Shown here piece by piece: positions 1-10,400 of a stretch of 64,000 bases of DNA. The stretch is from an uncultured Clostridia bacterium (lineage in GTDB: Bacteria > Bacillota > Clostridia > TANB77 > CAG-508). Below the pieces are notes generated by a model. That model saw only the letters and a program-made list of their open reading frames with translations, had not been told where the DNA came from and ran no database searches. The stretch is from assembly GCA_948676835.1 (NCBI GenBank), contig CAPOZU010000002.1, forward strand, positions 62,001-126,000, given 5' to 3'. How positions within the stretch are numbered: the first letter of the stretch is position 1; every line of letters begins with the position of its first letter. A program made the translations under genes and the position numbers.

Positions 1-1827
1 AAAACTGGTATGTCTTGTCTTAATAATTCTTTTTCAAAAATCGGAGCTAAGCGAGATGTGCTTCTAAGAAGTATTACTATATCTTTATATGTTATATCTC
101 TATATCCTAATTTCTTGTCTTTTACTTGTACTTTCGATTCTATTAATTCTTTTATTCTTTTTGCAACAAATTTTGCTTCTATTTCTTCCTTTTCTAATAA
201 CTTTAAAGATTCATCTTCTTGCTCTTCTTCATCACCAATCCAAGCCTGAAGGTTCTCGTCTTCTTTTAAATTGATTATATCTAGTTCTGCTATTCCAAGC
301 CCATTCTCTATTTCTTCAAAATCTGCTTCAAGATTTAAATATTCATCTTCATTATAATCAATATCTCCTAAATTTTCACTCATAATGTTTTCAAAAACTT
401 TATTTGTAACATCTAATACATTTTTTCTACTTCTAAAATTCTTAAATAATTGAATTTTTAATCCTTCTTCATTTCCATCAAGTGAATATCTATTATATTT
501 ATCTAAAAACAATTCAGGACAAGCCTGACGAAATTTATAAATACTTTGTTTAACATCGCCAACCATAAACAAATTATTTCCACTAGATACTGTACCTAGA
601 ATATATTCTTGCACTTGGTTACTATCTTGGTATTCATCAATTGCAATTTCTTCAAACTTTTCTTGATATTTTTTAGCAACTTCTGTTGGAACATAGTTTC
701 CATTTTCATCTTTTTTAACTAAAATCTTTAATGCATAATGTTCAATATCATTAAAATCTATTATGTTTCTTTCTCTTTTTTTATTTTTAAATTGATTGTC
801 AAAATCAATAATAACATTTTCTAGTTTTTTTAATATATCATGCATTTCATAAATATCTTTATAAGCTGATTCTGAATTATATATTAATATTTCTTTTATT
901 AATTTCATTAATTTATTTTTTACAACATCACGAGAAGCTTTTGCTTCGTCTTTTAAATCCATTACAATTTTCTTATCAATTGGCCAAGATTTGAATTTCA
1001 TTTCACTTGCAAAATTGTAAGCATCATCCCATGAACTGTTTATTTTGTCATATAATTTTCTTAAAACTTCTATATCTGATTCTATTGTTAATTTATATTT
1101 TTCAAGTTCATATACAGTTTCAAGTTTATTTCTTACAAGCTTCAAACTATTTACTCCATCTATGATTTCTTCTTGGAGATTTTTAAGCAAAATTTTTCCC
1201 CAAACACTTTCAGCAAAATCTAAATTTTTATTTTGATTTTCAAACATTGATACCTTTTCTACAAGCCATTCATTTGGAAAAGGTGAACTTTGCATAAATC
1301 TATGAATTGAAAGGACAAGTTCTTTTAAAGGTTCATCTCCTCTATACTCTGTATATGTATCTACAAGTTTAGCAAAATCTTCATCTTCGTCTTCATATAA
1401 TTTTTCAAAAGTATCTTCTAATACTTCTTGTTTTAAGAGTTCAATTTCTTCTTCTGTTCCAATTCTAAAATTAGCTGATAAATCTATTTCGAAGAAATTA
1501 TTTTTTATTACATCTAAGCAAAATGAATGTATTGTACATATATTAGATTTTCCCAAAAGAATAATTTGTCTTTGCAAATTATCATTTTCAGGTTCTTCAT
1601 CTAATTTTTTATAAATTGCTTCTAATACTCTTTCTCTCATTTCAGAAGCTGCTGCATTAGTAAATGTAACTACTAACAGTTTATCTATATCTACATTTTC
1701 ATTTAATATTTTTTGAATTATACGCTCAACAAGCACTGCAGTTTTTCCACTTCCGTGCTGCTGCAGCAACTAATATGTTAGAACCTTTTTTATATATTGC
1801 ATCACTTTGCTCTTTTGTCCAATTCAT
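1..1827 (-). CDS. addA: AddA helicase-nuclease subunit, 5' part, with a +1 frameshift at codon 25
   Basis: This is the N-terminal part (about 608 residues) of the UvrD-like helicase/nuclease subunit A that processes double-strand breaks with AddB. It runs off the window at base 1. The ATG at 1827 follows a GAGAGGAAA ribosome site. After 24 codons (ending N-I-L-V-A-A-A-A) the frame meets CGG at 1755-1753. Dropping the C gives G-S-G-K-T-A-V-L-V-E-R, the AddA Walker A motif, and the frame then stays open to the edge. Later AddA hallmarks are visible: TFTNAAASEMRERV, TIHSFC, EYQDSNQVQ, GDVKQSIYKFRQACPELF and ILLRS. No other in-frame CGG was seen. Without the shift the product would be a short peptide ending just after the P-loop. 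A degraded pseudogene is unlikely because everything downstream is intact. Identity is secure; how the shift is made in the cell is inferred. Confidence 0.9.
1752..1755 (-). other. CGGA recoding site in addA (+1, read as Gly)
   Basis: The zero frame reads GCA CGG AAG; the restored frame reads GCA (C) GGA AGT GGA AAA ACT. The glycine gained is the first invariant Gly of the GSGKT P-loop. No slippery heptamer or ribosome-binding-like stimulator is evident upstream. Confidence 0.75.
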
Positions 1828-1900
1828 AAATAATTTCCTCTCCTAGTTTTCTATATGTATAATACTATATTCTACAAAACTTTTCTACAATTAACATACA

Positions 1901-1933
1901 AAAAAATGGATTCTTTTCAGAATCCATTTTTAA
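1901..1933 (-). terminator. Rho-independent terminator after the thioester surface protein gene
   Basis: Inverted repeat ATGGATTC/GAATCCAT around a 6-base loop. On the minus strand it is followed by a run of seven T. It lies 10 bases past the stop at 1943 and isolates that gene from addA. Confidence 0.85.
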
Positions 1934-1942
1934 TTTATGCTA

Positions 1943-4900
1943 TTATAAAACATATTTTTTTATTAATATTATACCAGTTGTTAAAATTGCAAGTACTGTT
2001 GTTGTTAAAGCAATATATGTTGGAGCTGTACCTGTTGAAATTTCAAGCATTACTGGTGCATCATCTATATCATCTTCACCTGCTTTATTATTATCTGGTG
2101 TTGAATCTATATCTGGTGAATTGCTATCATTTTTATGTGCACTTATTTCAGCTACATTTGTTTTTAATCCAAAGTTTCCATCACCATTAATCCATTTTAA
2201 AGTTACTTGAACTGATGCAGTTTCATTTGGTTGTAATAATTTATTTGATAAAGCATTTGTTGTTATAACTCTATCTGATACTTTAGTCCATTGTGGATTA
2301 TCTGCTTGAACAAATTCTAATCCTTCTGGAATATGATCTTTAATTTCTGTTGCATATCCTGCTATTTCGCCTTCATTTTTAACTGTTATATTATAAACAA
2401 ATTTTACTTGTGTAGAATTTATTCTGTTTCTATGAACTTCAACTTTTTGTAATCCTGCACCTGCTGGTACTGAGATTTCTCTTGTTGTTCCATTTTCTAT
2501 AACAATTATTTTTATTAAATCTTTCTTTAATGCTAAATCGAAATATTTTACATATACTTCTTCAGTATCAATATCGTCTTCACCCTCTTTATTGTTGTTT
2601 GGTGTTGAATCTCTATCTGTAATTGTATTTCCATTTTCATCTTGATCATCTGTTATTTCTGCAATGTTTTTAATTTTTCTATCTTTACTTGTTATTTTAC
2701 TTTCAACAACTTTAAATACAATTTGTAAATCTCTATAATCTAATTTATCAGCCTTAGCATCATAAGGTTTAAGTAAATTATTTTCTTGTCTTGCTTCTGA
2801 TTTTGCTTTTGATAAATAATCTGTTTTTACAGTAGTAGCCTGACTTAAATTAGAAGTTTCATTTCCGTTTTTATCATATAATCTCCAACCATATTTTACG
2901 TTTGTACTATTATTTACTGCAAACTCTAAACCTGCTGGTAAATTATCTGATACTTCTCTAGCATACCCTGCTAAATCGCCTTCATTATATACTCTTATTG
3001 TATATGTTATTAAATCATTATTTGCTACTTGTAGTGCAGAAACATCTGATGTAAATTTGATTTTTCCGTCTGATGTTTTTGAAATTTTTGGTTCTCTTCC
3101 TTCAACTTTTGAATTATTTAATCCTGTTATAAATTTTTGTAAACTTAAATCAAACTCTTTTTCTTTTTCAGGTGTTCCAGGTGTTAATAATTCATAATCA
3201 TGGTCATCTTCATTTCTGTCATCTCCTGGATAGTTGCTTGGATCTACAGTATCTGGATTTGAATCTCTATCTGTTACTTCTTCTTTATTATTGTCTAAGT
3301 CTTTTGTTATTTCTGCTATATTTCTTAAGTTGTTATTTGTATCTGCTGATAAAACAATACATGCAACTTGAATATCTCTATAATCTAATTTTGTTCCTTT
3401 TTCTTTATCAAAACCATTTATTAAGTTTTTAGTATCTGTATCTGATGCTTTTAATTTATTTGAAGTTAGTTTTACACTACCAACTACAACATCAACTTCT
3501 GATAAATTTTTAATATCATTAAAGTCATCAACAGATAAATTATTTTTTGCATTTTCAATTGTTTCTAATTTTACTGTTTTAGAATTTGAAGGAATTGACC
3601 AGTAGTTATCGATATTAGTTGTATGACCAACTAAAAATCCTAAACCTTCTGGTAAGTAATCTGCCACTTCTTCAGCATATCCCGCTAAATCCCCTTCATT
3701 ATATACTCTTATTGTATATGTTACTATATCTCCAACTTTTACTGATAGAGAATTTTTAACAGTTGTATATTTTGCATTTTTTTCTCCATTTTTTAATGGT
3801 GTAACATCAACTTGTGGTTCTCTACTTGTTTTTGGAGCTGCTTTATTAATTTTTGTAATAAATTTCTTTAAGCTTAAGTCAAATGCTTTTCCTTCAACTA
3901 TTACTTTTTCGAAATCATCATCATCTTCAACACCTTTATAGTAATAATTACTATCTGTTAAATCTGATTTATTATTTGTATCTCCTGTATATTTTGATGT
4001 ATCATAATCTTTTTTTACATAATCATTGTTTGATGGAGTTGAATCCCTATCGTCAATGTTTAAATCATCTTCAATTTCTGCAACATTTGTTAATACTGAT
4101 GTTGCTTTAGCATTATCAGCTATTTTACATTCTATTTGAACTGATTTACTATCTAACTCTGTATCTGAATCTTTATCAAATCCTTCAATTTTTGTAGTTT
4201 TCAAGTATTCAGATTTATAAACATCTACATTTTCACCTGTAGCTACTTTTTCCCATCCATAAGTTCTATTTATTTGGCTATCTTCTACAATTTCTAATCC
4301 CTTTGGAAGAGCATCTATAATTACAGCACCATCAGCATCTGTATCACCTTCGTTGTACACTCTTATTTCATAAACAACTGTATCTCCTGCAGATACTTTT
4401 ATTGGTTCTTTGCTATGTTTATAAGTTGCTGTTGTACTTGAATCATTTTTTAATCCTGTAACATCTACTACTGGCATTCTGTTATATGTTGTATCATTTA
4501 CTTTTACTATATATTTTCTTAAAGCTAAATCATCAATATGTCTTATAATTGTTTTTTCTACCTTTTGAATATGTGGTGTATTTTCTCTAGTTATTAATAT
4601 TACTGGTTGATATTTATCAGTATCTTCTTCGGTTTCTGTTTCCCACAATGTTGATTTTGTTTCATAACTTGAATAAGATAATTGTAATCTTACTTTAGTT
4701 GTTGATTTATTTTCTTTTGGTAGATATATATCAAATTCTTTATCAAATATTTCGTTTATTTTTTTATCTGTAAAATTATTTTCACCTGAAATTTTTATTT
4801 TGTAATCTGTTATTTCTTTTTCATCTTGGTCTAATAATTTTATTGTATATTCTGAACTTGGAGCTGTACCAGAAGTTATTTTAAATGGTCCAACAACATT

Positions 4901-5794
4901 GTAATTCTCATCTTTAGCTGTTGTCTCATTAGAAATGTTTACAAGTGTTGGATATGTAACTTCATCCTTTTCACTTCTTTCTTTTGCAGCTTTAATTAAA
5001 TATTGATATAAATTATTTGCCATATCTTGACGACTTGCATATACTTCTTTTATATCTCCATATGATTTTGTATTTTCTAAATCCACTTCCATGTTTTCAA
5101 AATCTAATGCTGCAAGTCTAACAGCAGGTAATGTTGTAACACTATATCTTTCATCATCATTATTTGTAAAGTACCAAATAGCATATTGTTGTACAACATC
5201 AATATCATCATCTGTTAATAATGCTTTCACACTTTCTAAATCCCAGTCTTCATAATCTGCAAATGCTTTTTCTAAATAAGCATCTTTTTGCATTGGAGCT
5301 TGTTTTTCTAAGTACATATTATTTACTAACCAGTTTAGTGCTTTATAATTTTCTGTCCATGTATCTTTGTTTTGAGCATATGCTGAGCTTAAATGTAATG
5401 ATTGGACTTTCAAATTTGTACTATCATTAAAATCCGCAACATTTTTATATACCAAACTATTAAATCCTTCTGATGTTATTCCTGGAAATGATTTAATAGC
5501 ATTTAAGCAATAAAATGCATTAGAAAAATCTGTATCACCTTTTTCTATTATTTTAAATACTCTTGTAGTACCAACATCATAACAATATTGACTTTCATCA
5601 TAAAATTCTTTTTGTTCTTCTGTTAAAGTACCACTTGATTCTTCTCCCCCCTCATGAACTAAGCTTATTTGTAATTCAGCTGTTGTAGATTCATGAGTTA
5701 AAGAAGCTGCTAATACTGTTGTTGTATATGGCATTGTTAAAGTAATTATACAAGCTAATGCCAATGCAACTTTTAGAATTCTTTTCTTCAACAT
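1943..5794 (-). CDS. Thioester-domain surface protein with four DUF11-like repeats
   Basis: A secreted, probably cell-surface adhesin of about 1283 residues. I chose the second ATG (5794) because AAGGATGG lies about 10 bases upstream; an ATG at 5806 overlaps that ribosome site. A signal peptide (basic MLKKR, hydrophobic stretch, AAS) comes first. Next is a thioester-type adhesion domain: a Cys in FYCLNAIK and, about 106 residues later, QQYAIWYF, matching the Cys and Gln that form the internal thioester in such domains. Four modules follow, each opening with FDL(S/A)L(K/Q)K and carrying (V/I)TYTIRVYNEGD and LPEGLEF motifs, at roughly 4.5, 3.9, 3.15 and 2.5 kb. Each ends in a DRDSTPNN-like linker. 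A C-terminal hydrophobic helix and KKYVL form an anchor, but no LPxTG is seen. Transcribed alone, between its own promoter and terminator. Confidence 0.8.
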   Translation of the reverse strand: MLKKRILKVALALACIITLTMPYTTTVLAASLTHESTTAELQISLVHEGGEESSGTLTEEQKEFYDESQYCYDVGTTRVFKIIEKGDTDFSNAFYCLNAIKSFPGITSEGFNSLVYKNVADFNDSTNLKVQSLHLSSAYAQNKDTWTENYKALNWLVNNMYLEKQAPMQKDAYLEKAFADYEDWDLESVKALLTDDDIDVVQQYAIWYFTNNDDERYSVTTLPAVRLAALDFENMEVDLENTKSYGDIKEVYASRQDMANNLYQYLIKAAKERSEKDEVTYPTLVNISNETTAKDENYNVVGPFKITSGTAPSSEYTIKLLDQDEKEITDYKIKISGENNFTDKKINEIFDKEFDIYLPKENKSTTKVRLQLSYSSYETKSTLWETETEEDTDKYQPVILITRENTPHIQKVEKTIIRHIDDLALRKYIVKVNDTTYNRMPVVDVTGLKNDSSTTATYKHSKEPIKVSAGDTVVYEIRVYNEGDTDADGAVIIDALPKGLEIVEDSQINRTYGWEKVATGENVDVYKSEYLKTTKIEGFDKDSDTELDSKSVQIECKIADNAKATSVLTNVAEIEDDLNIDDRDSTPSNNDYVKKDYDTSKYTGDTNNKSDLTDSNYYYKGVEDDDDFEKVIVEGKAFDLSLKKFITKINKAAPKTSREPQVDVTPLKNGEKNAKYTTVKNSLSVKVGDIVTYTIRVYNEGDLAGYAEEVADYLPEGLGFLVGHTTNIDNYWSIPSNSKTVKLETIENAKNNLSVDDFNDIKNLSEVDVVVGSVKLTSNKLKASDTDTKNLINGFDKEKGTKLDYRDIQVACIVLSADTNNNLRNIAEITKDLDNNKEEVTDRDSNPDTVDPSNYPGDDRNEDDHDYELLTPGTPEKEKEFDLSLQKFITGLNNSKVEGREPKISKTSDGKIKFTSDVSALQVANNDLITYTIRVYNEGDLAGYAREVSDNLPAGLEFAVNNSTNVKYGWRLYDKNGNETSNLSQATTVKTDYLSKAKSEARQENNLLKPYDAKADKLDYRDLQIVFKVVESKITSKDRKIKNIAEITDDQDENGNTITDRDSTPNNNKEGEDDIDTEEVYVKYFDLALKKDLIKIIVIENGTTREISVPAGAGLQKVEVHRNRINSTQVKFVYNITVKNEGEIAGYATEIKDHIPEGLEFVQADNPQWTKVSDRVITTNALSNKLLQPNETASVQVTLKWINGDGNFGLKTNVAEISAHKNDSNSPDIDSTPDNNKAGEDDIDDAPVMLEISTGTAPTYIALTTTVLAILTTGIILIKKYVL

Positions 5795-5854
5795 AATTTC
5801 TACCATCCTTTTATTTATTCTATTAATTCATATACTTATATTATTATATAATAT

Positions 5855-5882
5855 ATTTTACCTCTTATAATTTTACTGTCAA
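5855..5882 (-). promoter_or_regulatory. Sigma-A-type promoter for the thioester surface protein
   Basis: On the minus strand, TTGACA (5882-5877), a 16-base spacer, then TAAAAT (5860-5855), about 60 bases ahead of the chosen start. Position and consensus fit are good; not proven. Confidence 0.6.
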
Positions 5883-6040
5883 TATACTATACTATATATT
5901 ATGCAGTGTAATCTTAGAGGCATGCGCACTTTGCACTACATATCAATTATATTACATTTTTGTCACAAAATCAAGTAATTATGTAGATTTTAGTAAGGTT
6001 TTGAGGTTTTTTTCACAAAATTTTCACATAAAACTTTATA

Positions 6041-6069
6041 TTGAAAAATTTTGTTTTTTACATTAAATT
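6041..6069 (+). promoter_or_regulatory. Candidate sigma-A-type promoter for the D-Ala-D-Ala carboxypeptidase
   Basis: TTGAAA at 6041-6046, a 17-base spacer, then TAAATT at 6064-6069, leaving a leader of about 65 bases before the ATG at 6142. Confidence 0.45.
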
Positions 6070-6141
6070 CTTTTCGCATATTTTCTTAAAATTTTGAATA
6101 TATTTTACGATAGTTAAGCTCAGTTTTAGGATGGTAAATTT

Positions 6142-7356
6142 ATGAAGATTTTAAAAAAAATTCTTGTTTTATTATTAATTTTATTTATATTTCCTTCTAT
6201 CTCATTTGCAGACGATTATTCTTATAATGATGATATTGAAGAATTAGAATTTTTTGAAGTTTCTAATTCTTCTACAGAAGAACCTATAACTAATTCAAAG
6301 CACATCGTAGTTATTGATAGGAAAACCTTATCCATTTTATATGAAAAAACAGCTAATGAAAAAACTCCCATGGCCTCTACTACAAAAATTATGACTTGCA
6401 TTCTTGCACTTGAAAATTCAAATTTATCAAAAATTATCACAATTTCAAAAAATGCAGCTTCTATTCATGGTTCAAGATTAGGATTAAAAGAAAATATGCA
6501 AATAAGTATGCAGGACTTATTATATGGATTAATGCTTCGTTCTGGTAATGATTGTGCAATTGCAATTGCAGAAGAAATTTCTGGTTCAGTTGAAAATTTT
6601 GCAAATCTTATGAATAAAAAAGCTAAAGAATTAGAATTAGAAAATACCAATTTTGTTACCCCTCATGGACTAGATGATCCAAGACATTACACTACTGCAT
6701 ACGAACTTGCTCTTTTGACCAACTATGCTCTTAAAAACGAAACATTTAGAAACATAGTTTCTTGCAAAAACTACACCTTTACTTTTGATGGTTGTTCAAA
6801 AACTATAAACAATACTAATGAATTACTTGGAAATGTATCTGGAGTATATGGTGTAAAAACTGGTTTCACTTTTGAGGCTGGACGTTGCTTAGTTTCAGCT
6901 TGCAAAAGAAACAACTTGGACATCATTGTTGTTGTTTTAGGTGCTAACACCAAAAAGATACGTACACAAGATAGTTATAATTTAATAAATTATATATTTA
7001 ATAATTTTCAATATGTAAATGTTTCAAAATCAATTAATGAAAGTTTTTCTAATTTCAGCAACTACATAAATGATTCAATTTTTCTTGAAAAAACTACAGA
7101 TACTCCTAGTTTTAAATTGGAAACTTTAGATAATTATGAATTTCCTCTGAAAACTAATGGAGAAATAAAGTTTAGTACAAAAATTTATACTAACAAAAAT
7201 TATTCTTATAAGCATTCTGCTGGAGATGAAGTTGGGAAATTGCATTTATACAATAATGGAAATTTACTTTGCGAAGCAAAAATATTTTTAGATAATAACT
7301 TAAGTAAAAATTCATTTGTTTACTATCTGAAAGCAATATTTAAAGTTTTTAAATAA
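6142..7356 (+). CDS. D-alanyl-D-alanine carboxypeptidase (DacF/PBP5-type, S11)
   Basis: A secreted penicillin-binding carboxypeptidase that trims the terminal D-Ala from peptidoglycan stem peptides. The 404-residue product starts with a signal peptide (KILKKILVLLLILFIFPSISFA). The three active-site motifs are present: S79-T-T-K82 (catalytic Ser and Lys), S134-G-N and K239-T-G. The C-terminal 120 residues form the usual beta-rich PBP5-like domain, ending in a short hydrophobic or amphipathic tail (YYLKAIFKVF) typical of membrane attachment. The start has an AGGATGG ribosome site. It stands alone on the plus strand between two surface-protein genes. No CGG codon is in frame. Whether it is a vegetative or a sporulation (DacF-like) enzyme cannot be told from sequence alone. 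Confidence 0.92.
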   Translation: MKILKKILVLLLILFIFPSISFADDYSYNDDIEELEFFEVSNSSTEEPITNSKHIVVIDRKTLSILYEKTANEKTPMASTTKIMTCILALENSNLSKIITISKNAASIHGSRLGLKENMQISMQDLLYGLMLRSGNDCAIAIAEEISGSVENFANLMNKKAKELELENTNFVTPHGLDDPRHYTTAYELALLTNYALKNETFRNIVSCKNYTFTFDGCSKTINNTNELLGNVSGVYGVKTGFTFEAGRCLVSACKRNNLDIIVVVLGANTKKIRTQDSYNLINYIFNNFQYVNVSKSINESFSNFSNYINDSIFLEKTTDTPSFKLETLDNYEFPLKTNGEIKFSTKIYTNKNYSYKHSAGDEVGKLHLYNNGNLLCEAKIFLDNNLSKNSFVYYLKAIFKVFK

Positions 7357-7361
7357 AAAAC

Positions 7362-7397
7362 GGACTAGAGATAATATATAAATATTCTCTCTAGTCC
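7362..7397 (-). terminator. Terminator hairpin between convergent genes
   Basis: GGACTAGAGA (7362-7371) pairs with TCTCTAGTCC (7388-7397). On the minus strand the stem is followed by six T, so it ends the large fibro-slime gene. It may also serve the carboxypeptidase gene, though its plus-strand U-run is poor. Confidence 0.75.
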
Positions 7398-7421
7398 ATA
7401 AAATATTGGATAGAAGTACGC

Positions 7422-10400
7422 TTATTTAATTGGCTTTCGCCTTCTTCGTTTTGGCTTTGATTTAGCCAAATTTATTTTTCTTATTCTTAATATAGTTAAG
7501 ATTACTATTGCTAATCCAGAAATTACAAATAAATTTTTTCCAGCACCTCCTGTGAAAGGAAGTATAGCACCTTTTTTGTTTATAAATTCTATTTCTGTAG
7601 TTATTAAATTATCTTCATTTATAGTTATTTCTTTAATATCTTTATTTATATTATATCCATCAGGTGCTTTTTCTTCTGTTAAACAATATTTTCCATATTT
7701 TAATTTAGTAAATGTAAGCTTTCCTAAATTTTCCTCATCTTTAGCTGTTTCTCCAAAAATAGGTTCTTCAGTTTCATCTATCTGCCATGTACCTTCTTCA
7801 AGTTGTTGCATTTTTTGTAATTTAAATTTAGCCTCCCCAAGTTTAATACTGTTATCATCTGCATCAACCTTAGTTATTTCAATATTTCTATAAAGTACGT
7901 TTGTTAATACAATGTCTCCATTTTCGTTTTTATAAGATGGTAATGAATAATATTTATCTAAAAGCTCATTAGTATATATTTCTTCTGCTGAATATTCTAT
8001 TTCTCGTTTCTTTATAATAGTTTGACCTTCCTGATCATATATAGGCATATATTTAGGAAGTGCAGACCATTCATAAGTCCAATGGTTAGATTCATTTAAC
8101 GATACTACCAATTCAATGCCAGGATAATGTTGTTTAAAATATTCTTCACATGTATTAATATCTGTTGGAGTATTTTCACCAGATGTTTCTTCGCCTTCGG
8201 ATTCTGATTCATTACCAGTTTCTGCATCTCCACCTGATACCTCTTCACCAGTTTCCTCACTACCAGTTCCTTCTCCACCATTATCTTCGCCTATATCTGG
8301 ATTTTTTGGAGGTGTTGTGTTTTCTCCTGTATTCTCATCTATAAACTTTGGAACTAATTTTACTTGAATTTCTTGTGGTCTATTTTCAATGCTATTATTA
8401 TCATCCCATTGCTTAATTATTTTTACAGGTTTAGTTCCATGTGTATTTATAAATTTTGCAGTCACTGTTTGTCCTGCGATAATATTTCCAGTTGAGTTTT
8501 CAGATTCTACTATAAATTCTGGATTTTCAACTTCTTCTATTGAATATGTTGTATTTTCTGGAAGACCTTCTATAATAATGTATTCATCTTTATTAAACCT
8601 AACTATACCACCAGATTTAATAATATTTTGTTTTATTTCTGTTCCTTCCGAATTATATCTTCTATATTGATAGTATTCATTTAGTTCTTGATTATTTTTA
8701 TCTTTTAAAGTAACAGTAAAATAAAATTCTTCTTTAGTATCAGAGCCAATGACCTCTTTTTCTAATCTAATATTTCCTTTATTGGGATCTTTTTCAGCTT
8801 CATTAATTTGAGGAAGAGCAAACCTCATCCAACATGTTGAACCACTTGATCCACGTTCTGTATAAAAAAATGTCACTTTATGCAAACCAGAAGAGCCTTG
8901 TTCTAAATAATCCCAAAAGTTAGCATACTCTCCAACAGCTGAATGAACACCACCAATATCTATAATTAATTTATCATCCAAAAATATCCATAAATCATCA
9001 TCACCATAGAAATGCCATTCTAGGGGACCTACATATTCAGAAGATAGGTTAAAAGTAAATTCTCCTCTTATTCCAAAATATGAGTTATGATCTTCTAAGC
9101 TGTCTGCTACTGGAAATACTGAATTTTCAGCCTTATATCCTACAAATCTACGCTTTGATACTATTGGATCACTCCAAAATGATAACGTATTCTTAGCCTT
9201 TCCAAACTTAAGATCATGTCCATCTGTTCCATAAGATGGTGCATCATCCATTGGCCAAAAATTATTAGTCCATAACTTAGAATAAATTGGGTGAGGATTT
9301 GAAAATTTATCTAGTCCTTTTGCTTGTGTTCCAACTACTTCTGTTAAAAGATATCTATCTCCTGTACGATTGAATTTTAATTTATACTCTCCATTTGAAT
9401 ACGTTTTTTTCCCTATTGCTTCACCTTCATTAAATAACTTAGGAGCATCAATTCCATCTGCATATACCAATTCTCCCTTAGATGTAAGACCTTTTACCAT
9501 TCCAAAAGTACACATTTTAAATGTATCAGTTCCGTTATTAGCTTTTTTATTACCAGCATTAATAGCATTACCATTCCATATAGAATTAGCCCAAGTAACT
9601 CCTGTATTTAAATTTCCAAACGATAACTTGCTTTCTCCATTGTTTTTATAGTTTTCTATATTATTAATTCCAGAAGCTCCTGTATATGCAAACCATTCTT
9701 GTGTATTAGTTTGTTTTGATGTCGAATTTCTACCAGTTGTAGTATGTGTTTCTGCATTCGTTTTACTATTATATATAAATCCATCAGTAATATCATAATC
9801 ATAAAATTCCACATCTAATTCAACATCTTCAATTGTTTTAGTTTCATACACAAATCTTATAGTTGCATTTTCAGATAAACGAATTGCATTTTTATTTCCA
9901 TCATCTACCAAATCTCTTGTAAAAAATATATCTTCACTATATGGTATACACGTAAAATCATCTTCATTTATACTTTCTGGATTTTTATCCGCATGTAATA
10001 TCCATATTTCTGTTAGTGTATAATTGGTTGTTAATCTATCATAAAAAGCTGTAAATGCTAGCATATTCTCAACATTTAAATCATCAAAATATCTATCAAA
10101 TTTATATGTATGCTTTTTATATATTTCTGACAATCTTTTTTGGTAAATGACATCTCCTGTATCCATCTCTATTCCTAATTCATTTTTTATTTTTTCTTTT
10201 AGTGAGTCCGAATCAAGTACATACATTTTTTTTAATTCGTTATTATTAGGTGCATTGTCTATACCACTACCATTTTGGGGCATTTTTTTTCCAGAAGTAT
10301 CTATAAGTGGAAGTTCTGTTTTAGAATGATATTGTTCATCTATTTTATCTACGATATTTATATAAGCATAATATTGAACCGTAAGATTCAATTCTGTATC

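Larger units (their letters stand above)
5807..6141. other. Divergent intergenic region between surface protein and carboxypeptidase genes
   Basis: This 335-base stretch has no gene. It holds both outward promoters. Its centre (about 5904-5941) carries a less AT-rich island with GCATGC and two GTGCA/TGCAC-type words that could pair; I cannot assign a function to it. Confidence 0.5.
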
